A stretch of 64,000 bases of DNA from Gimesia maris. GTDB taxonomy: Bacteria; Planctomycetota; Planctomycetia; Planctomycetales; Planctomycetaceae. The translations under genes were made by a program, and so were the position numbers. The stretch lies in contig NZ_CP042910.1 in the NCBI RefSeq assembly GCF_008298035.1, positions 310,001-374,000 on the forward strand, written 5' to 3'. This document shows positions 27,949-36,800 of this stretch, piece after piece. The notes beneath the pieces were generated by a model, which was not told the DNA's origin, made no database searches, and saw only the letters and a list, made by a program, of their open reading frames with translations. Within the stretch, counting starts at the first letter, position 1, and every line of letters begins with the position of its first letter.

Positions 27949-28422
27949 TCAAGTTAACCAGGAGCGGCTCTGATGAGGTTGGTCGGCCTGCTCAAGATGA
28001 TGTGGTCGCTGTAAACTCTCCTGCGGGTGAATGATGCTGGTTTCATGAGGTGTTTCATCTTGAAGCTTCTCCATGAGTTCACACCAGCCTTCCCGATGAA
28101 TCATCAGAACTTTGATCGCATTGTGTATATAGCTCACTTCCTGTTTCACGTCGGCGTGGTGCAGGTTTTCATAAACGAAAACGAACAGAGCTTTGAGTTG
28201 CTCAACCATTTCCGGTTGTTGAGAAGAGTCCAGCCCCCCGATCAGCTCCGCGACCAGATCACGACTTTTATCGAGTGCAAAGTGAGCCTGCTCAAAATGA
28301 TTTTCTTCGGCGGCTTGTACTGCTTTTCTGGCAAAGCGTAAGGCTCCGTCTACAACCATAAGATGTAACTGGTGCGGTTTTGCTGTTAAAACCTGGTTCT
28401 CAATATAGTCTGCTCCGTTCAT
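27949..28422 (-). CDS. fliS: Flagellar export chaperone FliS
   Basis: The start is ATG 28422 (MNGADYIENQVLTAKPHQLH), which matches the FliS N-terminus; a GTG seven codons upstream is possible. The core VDGALRFARKAVQA and LDKSRDLVAELIGGLD, then FVFVYENLHHADVKQEVSYI, matches the four-helix chaperone that binds the flagellin C-terminus in the cytosol and stops early polymerisation. The C-terminal 30 residues (His/Gln-rich) are not conserved. fliD lies 55 bp upstream on the same strand. Confidence 0.93.
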   Translation of the reverse strand: MNGADYIENQVLTAKPHQLHLMVVDGALRFARKAVQAAEENHFEQAHFALDKSRDLVAELIGGLDSSQQPEMVEQLKALFVFVYENLHHADVKQEVSYIHNAIKVLMIHREGWCELMEKLQDETPHETSIIHPQESLQRPHHLEQADQPHQSRSWLT

Positions 28423-28477
28423 CTTTTTAGCGGCCCCTCTCACAAGTGCAAATTAATATGTTTATGTCTCAAACTGC

Positions 28478-31198
28478 TTAGCTACTGCTGGCTTTCTGCA
28501 GACCATCCAGGGCAGTCTGCTGTGAATTCAACTGGTTAACGATGGTTTCCTGTAGTGTGAACTGTCGAATAAGTCGTTCACGACGGGCTTCCAGAATCGT
28601 ATTCAATTCATCGACGCGTGTATTCAAAGCCAGTGCCGAAGCCTGTAATGAATCGGTTTGCGCTTTAAGTGTCCCGGTAAAGGGATCTGTCATTGCGGTA
28701 ATGACATCGTCCATGACGACGGCAAATCCGGTGTCCTCCTGCTGGAAAAATTCGGTGACAGCATCGGGGTCGTCAGCCAGCAGCGCGTCGAGCGTGGCGC
28801 TGTTTAATTCCAGTTTGCCATTCCCGTTAAACCGCACTCCCAGTTGGGCCATACTTTTGACAGAGCTGTTACTGATGGACAGCTTTTTCGTCAGCATTCC
28901 CTCCAGGCGGGAAACGGTTGTCTGCACCAGGCTGTTCCCGTTCAGAACGCCCCGCGCATTGGTTTCGGAATTGAAACCGGTGAGTGAGTTCTTGGCGTCA
29001 ACAAAACTGTTGTACGCATTAATGAAGGTAGTGACTGTACTCTTAATTCCCGACGTATCGCGGGCCACATTAATGGTTGACGGTGACAACCCGGTAGACA
29101 GGAGATCGATTTCCAGTCCCGTGATCGCGTCGTCAAAGCTATTCGTCGAAGAAGTCAGCAGAAAGGATGTTTGAGGATTGCTTCCGATGCGGATCAAAGC
29201 ATCATCTGCATCGACAGATGTGGAGAAACCGAAATTATAATCGCTTTCCAGAATCAATTCGCCCGCCGCGCCACTACGGGACGATGTAATCGATAGCCGG
29301 GCAGAATTAAAGGCCGTCCCATCGTCGATGATCGTGGCGGAAGCGACTCCAGTGGCATTAATTTTTTCTGTAATGTCCTGAAGTGTGTCTGTCGCTTCCA
29401 CGGAAACTTCCGTAATCTGTCTGCTGGTGACGCCGGTTGCTCCTGCGCCTTTGATTCCCAGACTGGCTGCTACGGTGCCGCTTGAAACTTCTTCGACTTT
29501 GACATCAAACGAACTGCCTCCGGTGCTTTCCACGATAAATCCGTCGCCGAAATCATTCAGCCGCGCATTGATCTTTGCTCCAGCGGTGGCAGCCGCTTCA
29601 TTGATTTTGGTGAGGACATCACCGACCGTTTTCGTGGTCTCCGAGTCTGATAAACTGACATTGAAGCTGACGCCATCCCGGTCGGTAATTCGAATACTGC
29701 CTGATGTGACCGCGGTTCCGTTTTTTCCATAAGTTGAAAGAGACGTATTTTCGTTAACGTAGCGTAAATCGAGTGAGCCGGAATCGACGGTGTGCTTTGA
29801 ATCTGCCAGAACCGTGTCTATTTTCAGGAAGCCGGCGAGGTTTCCGGTCGTATCCTGGATTTCAATCGACGTTCCCGACGCAGCAGAGGTATCCTTGATC
29901 TGGATGCCCGTTTTGGTAGCGTTGAGACTCGCTTCGATTTGAATACTGCCGTTTGCGTTGATCGCATTGATGACTTCGTCCAGTGTTTCGACGCCGGAAA
30001 AATCAATCGTGGCATTTCCACCTGCGCCATCTTCAAAGTAAACCTGGCCGGCATTCAGGACAGTGCTGCTGGCGGACACGCCACCATTGAGATTTCGCAG
30101 TAAAACGGAATTCAGGCCTCCGGATAAGGTACCTGTAATCGTGCCTCCCAGACCGGTGGTCTGGATACCCAGTTCACGGGCAGCCAGAGAGTCGTTTAAG
30201 GCGGTCACTTCAAACGTTGTGGCGACTCCCCCGGTGTTATCCGTTAAGGTCAATTTTCCATCGCTGGTGATGGCTGCAGTAACCTTGCCTCCATTCGATG
30301 CGTTGTTGTTCACCAGGTCGACAACATCACCGATTGTCTGTGCAGAGTCAAGATCGACGTTAAAGGTAGAGGCATCGGAAGCGGTGATCTGAAAGTCTTC
30401 GGAACCGGAGACTGTGGTAATCCCATTCCCGTCATTGATCTGTGACAGATTAAAATCACTGGTGACGCGATAGACGGAATCTCCCGTCAAAGTGGAACCT
30501 GCAACAGACTGCAGTATGCCCAGGTCGGCTGCTGTTTTTCCTCCTGAGACTTCCGTGACTTTCAATGTACCGAGACCGGAACTGGTATCGGTAAGCACCA
30601 GATGGTCTTCCTCAATGCTGGCGACAATGGAAGTGGCTGAGCCATTTATTTCATCGACCACATCCTGGATATTGAGTGTTCGCGTCAGGTCGATGACTTC
30701 TGTCTGGCCATCCCGGTCGGTTATGCGAATGCTGCCCCGTTGGACTCCCAGTCCATTATTCAATTCTTCCAGCAGCTTGGAATCATCCAGTTTCCCGCCT
30801 CGAGAAAGCGTGATGGTGGTATCGGTGCCTATAGGTGTTGTATCGGAATCCGAAAATCCATTTGATACGACCTGGTGGTTCGAAGAGAGGCGCAAACCCT
30901 GTAGCTGATAAGAGGCTGCGGTCGCGGTGCTGTTCGCGGCAACACTGAACTGGCTGCTGTCAGAGCTGGTGGCCTTCAATGTTTCGAAGGTGCTTTTCAG
31001 GTTCAGCTTTTGAACACTTGTATTCAGAGTCAGCAGGTTTGCTTCGAGGGTTTTGATGCCCCCTTCGGTCGCCTCAAATGCGGCAGCACGGTCCGCAAGT
31101 TTCACCAGGGCGTTGCGTTGTACGCCGATGATGGCATCTACAATTTCTGTGATATTCAATCCGGTTGCCAGACCGACACCGGAACTGATGCCTGACAT
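28478..31198 (-). CDS. fliD: Flagellar filament cap protein FliD, extended
   Basis: FliD_N covers about 1-110 (MSGISSGVGLATGLNITEIV) and FliD_C about 680-905 (SGIKSTVTTFINAYNSFVDA, the GKLELNSATLDALLADDPDA region, coiled-coil end TLQETIVNQLNSQQTALDGL). Between them are five flagellin_IN-like repeats starting near 175, 289, 405, 525 and 606, with the pattern xxDVVDEIN...LxLTDT...LGI. At 906 residues it is about twice the enterobacterial length (468). It caps the growing filament and helps flagellin fold. The many Ser/Thr in the repeats could be glycosylation targets; that is an inference from the neighbours. A FliA-like -10 lies upstream at 31280-31287. Confidence 0.94.
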   Translation of the reverse strand: MSGISSGVGLATGLNITEIVDAIIGVQRNALVKLADRAAAFEATEGGIKTLEANLLTLNTSVQKLNLKSTFETLKATSSDSSQFSVAANSTATAASYQLQGLRLSSNHQVVSNGFSDSDTTPIGTDTTITLSRGGKLDDSKLLEELNNGLGVQRGSIRITDRDGQTEVIDLTRTLNIQDVVDEINGSATSIVASIEEDHLVLTDTSSGLGTLKVTEVSGGKTAADLGILQSVAGSTLTGDSVYRVTSDFNLSQINDGNGITTVSGSEDFQITASDASTFNVDLDSAQTIGDVVDLVNNNASNGGKVTAAITSDGKLTLTDNTGGVATTFEVTALNDSLAARELGIQTTGLGGTITGTLSGGLNSVLLRNLNGGVSASSTVLNAGQVYFEDGAGGNATIDFSGVETLDEVINAINANGSIQIEASLNATKTGIQIKDTSAASGTSIEIQDTTGNLAGFLKIDTVLADSKHTVDSGSLDLRYVNENTSLSTYGKNGTAVTSGSIRITDRDGVSFNVSLSDSETTKTVGDVLTKINEAAATAGAKINARLNDFGDGFIVESTGGSSFDVKVEEVSSGTVAASLGIKGAGATGVTSRQITEVSVEATDTLQDITEKINATGVASATIIDDGTAFNSARLSITSSRSGAAGELILESDYNFGFSTSVDADDALIRIGSNPQTSFLLTSSTNSFDDAITGLEIDLLSTGLSPSTINVARDTSGIKSTVTTFINAYNSFVDAKNSLTGFNSETNARGVLNGNSLVQTTVSRLEGMLTKKLSISNSSVKSMAQLGVRFNGNGKLELNSATLDALLADDPDAVTEFFQQEDTGFAVVMDDVITAMTDPFTGTLKAQTDSLQASALALNTRVDELNTILEARRERLIRQFTLQETIVNQLNSQQTALDGLQKASSS

Positions 31199-31279
31199 GT
31201 TACCAAGCCTGTTTCAAGATAAATAAGCTGAGAGTTCTCAAAATCAGTCCGCGCATGCAGGACTGCTTGATCTAAGTAT

Positions 31280-31287
31280 TTATCGGT
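31280..31287 (-). promoter_or_regulatory. Candidate sigma-28 (FliA-like) -10 element of fliD
   Basis: The minus strand reads ACCGATAA, one base from the FliA -10 consensus GCCGATAA, about 80 bp upstream of fliD. The best -35 candidate (CTCAA, further upstream) is about 2 nt further than ideal. Suggestive only. Confidence 0.35.
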
Positions 31288-31385
31288 TAGTGAAAGGTTA
31301 CCGCTTGAGCAGAGTATCTGATTGCACGTCATCACCCTGGCTGACAGTCAGGGTGTGCCGGTTGTAGCAATTGGGGTGTTGTGGT

Positions 31386-32168
31386 TTATTCGATCACCGC
31401 ATAAGAAAGTGAGGTGGCAAACGGGAACCGCTTCAAACGCAGTTTGGGCAGCCCCAGGGTTTCCATGGCGGCCAGGGTTTCTCCAGGGAATAAATCCATA
31501 TTGAGTTCATCGAAGGCAATGATGGCTCCTTTGGGCATCCGGGGTATCAGCAGTTCCAGCGCAACTTTGGTTGGTTCGTACAGATCTGCATCCAGATGCA
31601 GGAGCGAAACGATCAGGTGCTGATTCTTTTCCAGGTACTCGGGCAGTGTGACGCTGATGTCTCCCTTGACCAGTTCGACTTTGGAAATGTGATTCAGATA
31701 ACGGGTGGAATTATAAACCTGGATCGCTTTTTCCAGGTCTTCCATGGCATTTTCTTCCGATTTAAATCCACCGACTTCCAAATGCTCGCTGGTACCTGTT
31801 GTGTCCTTCTCGCTCAATGAGGGAAAGCCTTCAAAAGTATCAAAGCCGATAATCTTGCGGAGATAATTAACCGGTTCGAGGATGGCGCTGAATTGTGCCC
31901 ATGCCATCAGGCTGGCACCACGGTGTACGCCGAGTTCGACAACAGATCCGTTGACTTCCAGTTGCTGCTGGAAAATTTCATAGCGGGCCAGCAATTTAGT
32001 AATGGATTGCCGGGAGACGTACTTGGTAAACGCATCGAGTTTATTCAGATTCGAGCCGACGCTTGATTCCCAATATTCCTCGACCGCATTCAACGCATTC
32101 AGGTCACTGTTCGACTGGTTTTGTGACTCGCCTACGTTCCCCTTTAACAGCCCTTTTTTTTCTGCCAT
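31386..32168 (-). CDS. TylF/macrocin-O-methyltransferase-like protein
   Basis: A 260-residue class I SAM methyltransferase. The SAM loop is VVELGVHRGAS (about 76-86), followed by GFDTFEGFPSL, and the acidic metal-binding LLHLDADLYEPTKVAL (about 189-204) and IIAFDELNMDLFPGE, as in TylF and NovP. Relatives put methyl groups on sugar hydroxyls of natural products or surface glycans. It is the last of four genes between flagellin and fliD, on the same strand with a 65-bp gap. The target is probably a sugar on a filament protein, by context. Confidence 0.87.
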   Translation of the reverse strand: MAEKKGLLKGNVGESQNQSNSDLNALNAVEEYWESSVGSNLNKLDAFTKYVSRQSITKLLARYEIFQQQLEVNGSVVELGVHRGASLMAWAQFSAILEPVNYLRKIIGFDTFEGFPSLSEKDTTGTSEHLEVGGFKSEENAMEDLEKAIQVYNSTRYLNHISKVELVKGDISVTLPEYLEKNQHLIVSLLHLDADLYEPTKVALELLIPRMPKGAIIAFDELNMDLFPGETLAAMETLGLPKLRLKRFPFATSLSYAVIE

Positions 32169-32233
32169 TTCAGTTACGCTTTTTAATGAAGTGAGAAGTG
32201 AAATCAGGTCTGAAACGTCCTGATGGTCTCAGG

Positions 32234-33085
32234 TTAAGACGCCGTTCGCGACATCGCCCGTCTGGCATGTGTAATATCCCTGATCCGCCAGCCCTCTTTT
32301 AGAAACTGAGGATCCCTGAGATCTCGATACCGCAGATTCAACACAAAGCGGACGTACTCTGATTGATTCTTGCAGGGAGTGTGGGGAGTCAGGCTGTGAA
32401 ATAACAGTACGTCCCCCACTTCCAGTTCTGTTGGTACAACACGGTCATATTGATCAACCACATCGGGAGGCAGTGAATGCCATTTTGTGTTGATACCATG
32501 GTTGTGTTCATCATGGGCGACCGGTGCTTTCCGGTGTTCTCCCAGAGCGAGTGTCAGGCTCCCGTTATTCTGATCTGTTTTCTGCAAAGGCGCGTACAAG
32601 GTTATGGTAGAATAAGGTCCTTCGTTGTAATACCAGTCCTGATGCCAGGAAGCGAGATGCCATTCGGCATGGGGCATACTCATGAGAATGATATAACGAT
32701 CATGGATGGAGATTTCCGGCGAGAGCAGTGTTTCCAGGATCGTCAGTAATTTCGGATGTGATCCCATTGAGTGTAATGCAGGCGCAGCATTCATGGAATC
32801 ATATAAAATACTCTGCGCACCAGGATGGTTCGATTCCAACTCGCGCAGACGATCGCTGATCTGGGTGATTTCATCCGCATCTTGCGAGACCGTGGCACCA
32901 AAATGACTCTCCAGCAGAGCGAGTCTGCCTGCCAGACTGTTGCGGATGGGAAGAAACTCATCCGGTGAGAACAGGCCTTTAACCAGGATTGCCCCCTCTT
33001 CCGCATACTGATTTACGAGCGCGTCCGAAAGTTCAAAACCGTCCTGGTAACAGTTCAGAGTACATAATTGATTGAGGGGCAGCAT
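32234..33085 (-). CDS. Phytanoyl-CoA dioxygenase (PhyH)-like Fe(II)/2-oxoglutarate enzyme
   Basis: A 283-residue protein with EEGAILVKGLFSPDEF at the start of the PhyH fold, the iron ligands H148-x-D150 (ASWHQDWYYNEG), and a distal His in HSLTPHTPCKN (about H235), then EYVRFVLNLRYRD whose Arg could bind 2-oxoglutarate. Enzymes of this family hydroxylate or otherwise oxidise small molecules and sugars. It sits between the sulfotransferase and TylF-like genes in the flagellar locus, 38 bp from the former, so glycan hydroxylation is a reasonable guess. Confidence 0.85.
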   Translation of the reverse strand: MLPLNQLCTLNCYQDGFELSDALVNQYAEEGAILVKGLFSPDEFLPIRNSLAGRLALLESHFGATVSQDADEITQISDRLRELESNHPGAQSILYDSMNAAPALHSMGSHPKLLTILETLLSPEISIHDRYIILMSMPHAEWHLASWHQDWYYNEGPYSTITLYAPLQKTDQNNGSLTLALGEHRKAPVAHDEHNHGINTKWHSLPPDVVDQYDRVVPTELEVGDVLLFHSLTPHTPCKNQSEYVRFVLNLRYRDLRDPQFLKEGWRIRDITHARRAMSRTAS

Positions 33086-33123
33086 TGTATTCCATCCCTG
33101 GTTTATTTTGCTGATAGAGAAAA

Positions 33124-33813
33124 CTATTCGCCGTAACCAAACTGGGTCACAAGCGGTTTAAAAAACCGGGTGACCATGGCCTGTTCTGATTGCGAAAGAC
33201 GATCACGCCATTTTCCAATCATCAATGGTTGAATGGGGTCAGAATCTGCCGTGTGTTCCCCATCGATGCGGACTGCTTGTGTAGTGCCGGCAGTACCGGA
33301 GACCGCTGCAGGCGCTGTCAGTAGAATATTCATTTCCTGTGCGATCGCCTCGACTTCATCCAGTTTCAGCAGGACACCCAGTTTGGTCGCCATCTGAAAG
33401 ATCAGTCCTTCCGCATTTTTCAATAGATGTTCATAAGGAATTACCATGATGCCGGGCAGGCAGAGTGCATGATGGATTTCCTGGTATGCCGCGACAGTCT
33501 GATCGACGGCATCTGCAAACGACATGGCCTGAAGCTCCATTTCTGCACAAACGACATCCCGCGGATCTCGATAGTGATAAAAGGGGCGTACGGCATCATC
33601 CTGGGCAGCGGCAATGGCTTCCTCCGTCAGTAAATCGAACTGCAGAATCAACCGCTCATTCAGGTCCATGGTTCCGACGAGCTGATTCAGTTCTTGTACG
33701 GAATTCGCTTTTTCCGAACGAAACTCGAAGCTCTGATGCTGCCAGATTTTCTGGAATACAGCCTGCGACCAGTCAGTACCTGATTTGGGAATTCCGAAAT
33801 TGAAAATGATCAT
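33124..33813 (-). CDS. Sulfotransferase-like protein
   Basis: A 229-residue protein with the PAPS 5'-phosphosulfate loop FGIPKSGTDW (about 6-15) and the 3'-phosphate motif YHYRDPRDVV (about 79-88). The C-terminus PLMIGKWRDRLSQSEQAMVT resembles the GxWxxxLSxxE motif of sulfotransferases. It is likely to use PAPS to sulfate a hydroxyl group. It is placed 69 bp after the glycosyltransferase fusion, so a filament glycan is the probable acceptor; this is inferred. Confidence 0.87.
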   Translation of the reverse strand: MIIFNFGIPKSGTDWSQAVFQKIWQHQSFEFRSEKANSVQELNQLVGTMDLNERLILQFDLLTEEAIAAAQDDAVRPFYHYRDPRDVVCAEMELQAMSFADAVDQTVAAYQEIHHALCLPGIMVIPYEHLLKNAEGLIFQMATKLGVLLKLDEVEAIAQEMNILLTAPAAVSGTAGTTQAVRIDGEHTADSDPIQPLMIGKWRDRLSQSEQAMVTRFFKPLVTQFGYGE

Positions 33814-33882
33814 AATTGTTCCTGTAGGAGATGAGACTCAGAAAAGCTGGCAGATTAGAACGCCTGCCGGACTTTTGAATTA

Positions 33883-36800
33883 CTAATTGAGATCCAGTTC
33901 TTTTGATTCACGCTGACGCGTTTTCTGAGTGAGGAATTGCGGTCGAGGTACCGTTGTTTCCGCCTTTGAACTGCGGTAGGGATGCTGGTCCTGGAAATAA
34001 TCAATGAGCTTTCCCTGGTATTCAATTAAGATCGTTTCAAAGTGGATCTGATTACGTTGAATTTCCAGCACGATATCTGCAGCCCGCCATTGTGTAGCAA
34101 TCAGAATAATATCAACGGGATTTTCCACGAGTTTGTCACGGAAGAAAATCTCCTGGCCGGTACCCGGAACGAATGTGCCGACTTTATTCATGTCGGAATC
34201 GATCACGATCGGGAACCGTTGTTTGTCCAGCTTGTGCTGATTGATGAAGGCAGCCGCTTTCCCCGTGCCGCCCCAGATAGCAGTTCGTTTACCGGACTCC
34301 GTCAGTTCGTCAAACTGCACAGCAAGTTGCGTTGCTGACTGCAGCGCTTTTTCCTGGAAGGCGATCGCCTGCCGCGCCAGTTCGACCTGATGACTCTGGG
34401 GCTGGAAGCTGGCGATACCGTATATGACTTCGTCATTATAGCTGGTTTCAATCAGGTCCACGCTTGTGGCACAGCGTTTCAGTAAGCGTTCGAGTGATTG
34501 TGTGGTGAAATGAGAGTTATGTTCGTAGAAGAAATCCACGGTACGACCGGCTGCGAGTACACCATCGATACAGGGGACTTCGATAAACAGACTGGTTGCA
34601 CATTCAGCCACATTGGCAGCAAATGCGACCTCCTGAGCAAACCCCAGAGGGTTCATCAGGTGTTCGAAAACATGCCGGCTGATAATCAGATCCGGCTTCA
34701 ACTCAGCCAGATGCCGACCAGGTTCGAACAGCATCGCGCGGGCTTCGATCAACCCATCTTCGGTTTCGATCTCGGCATTGGGATCAAAGCCGATGAATTT
34801 TCCCCACGGTATTTTTTTGGCCAGGGAACGCAGTAAATGTCCCTCGCCGCAGCCAATCTCCACAACAATCGGATTTTCCGGCAGTCTGATGGCAATCAGA
34901 TCACAGACATTCTGCAGGTGTTCGGACCAGATCGCACCTTTGTTGAACATCAGGTTGGGTTTGTCAGAATAAGGGACCTTGGCATAATCGAATGCAGCAT
35001 TTGAAATATGTCCACAGTCCACACATCGCATAAAGTCGTGCGGCAGTCGTTCCATTGCCTGAGCTTCTTCACAGCTTTGAGGCCAGGCCAGTGTGGTTAA
35101 TGGCAATAAGCCTCCATCGTAAAACTGGACTGCGATATGATAACCACAGGCGGGACAGGTGTAATTCTGCATGGCAGAATTCAGGATTTTGATGTGGTCA
35201 GCGTTTCCCGGCTGATTTAATGAAGCATCCATGCTAGGTTCCTTGCTGATGTTCGAGCTATTCAGACTGAAAGATGATTGATTGACAGGCTGCTGAGATT
35301 CACTGTGTTTCAATGCTGATTCAAAGAATGTTTCCAATTCCCGAATGGTGTTGACGTCTTCAAAAACCAGATGGCTTTTAGAGAGAATTTTGAGGCGAAG
35401 CTGATCGCGGAATGCTTCATCAGAACCGATGCGGCAGGCCAGATTGATATATTCTTCAATCGAAGAAACGACGCAGTCCTGCAGTCCCATTTTATTGTAG
35501 ATCGCGAGCATACCCCTGCCGCGCATGTATTTTGCCGGTAGTGTGACAACCGGGGTTCCGATTGCCATCGACTGATAAGATGTATTTCCCCCTCCAAAGT
35601 GCAGGGGGTCGAGCAGTACATCTGAAATATAAATCAGATTCAAAAAGTCAGGAGTCGACAGGCTTCGCAGGAAGAGAATTCGGTCTACCAGGTCCGGGAA
35701 TGATTTTTTAAACCGCGTGACCAGCAGGTCTTTCCACTTTGAGGTCTGATCACGAATCATCACGATTCGTGCCTTTGGATCCTGTTGGAGAATCCCTGCC
35801 AGGATCTGATCAAATTCGGGATGAATCTTAAACAGAGTCTGTGGGCAGGCGTAAACATGTTCGTCGTCGGACAGTCCGAACACAGCCCGGTTTTTGATTT
35901 TATCCGGCAGGGCAGGGCGGTAGTAATACGACGGCAGAGAGTCCAGTTGTACCAGTTGTTCTGTGTAGTGTTCCTGAGCGTCTTCCGGCTCGATCAGTTT
36001 ACTGGAGATGAAATAGTCTATGGTTTTCAGACCAGTCGTAATGGGATGTCCCCAGGTTACGCACTGGATGGGAGCATGCCTGGTCGTTGCCAGCGAAAAG
36101 ATAAACGGATCCATACCGATGTCTGCATAAAACAGAACGTCCAGTTCCAGGCTCTGCAGCACCTGGCTGGCCTGTTGTAATTCGATCCCCAGAAAGACGT
36201 ATTCATCAGAATGGTGGCGAATTTCCCTGGCAATGTCATCGGTATGTTTCGTGGGAGAAATTGTGATCACGTGATATTTATCCCGGTCGAAATTCTGAAT
36301 GATGCCTTTCATCAGGGAGCCAATAGTATGGTTGTAGAACAGGCTGGAAATAAACCCGATACGAATTTTTCCATCGCGGGCGACTGTCGGTTCCTGCGGA
36401 TTCCAGCTGAGGGTATTTCTAAGCTGAAACAGCTCCGTCATCCGTTCGATAATGGGGCGGTCATTAAATCCCTGATAGGCCAGGTAGAAAGTTCCCGGAG
36501 TCAGTTTGATCGAAGTATCGATCTGCACTCCATCATCGTGCATCTCTTCGATTTTTTGCACGAAAGTATTCCGGACCTCCTGGATTTCATCCATGGAAGT
36601 CGGAATGGGCGGGAATAAACTAGCCAGGGCGAGTCGATATTCCGGCTGCGGAATCAGCTCATACGCTTTTTCGAGCGCCTGTTTTGCTTCCTGAAACATT
36701 CCCATGGACTGGTAAACAGTAGCCAGGTTGCAGTACACAGGAAGATAGCCATCGTCTAATTTGCGGGCACGCAGGAAACTCTTCAGTGCTTTCTTGAATT

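Noticed and set aside
31327-31360. Terminator after the TylF-like methyltransferase gene
   Set aside because: Only a 7-bp stem with no T-run; too weak to call.
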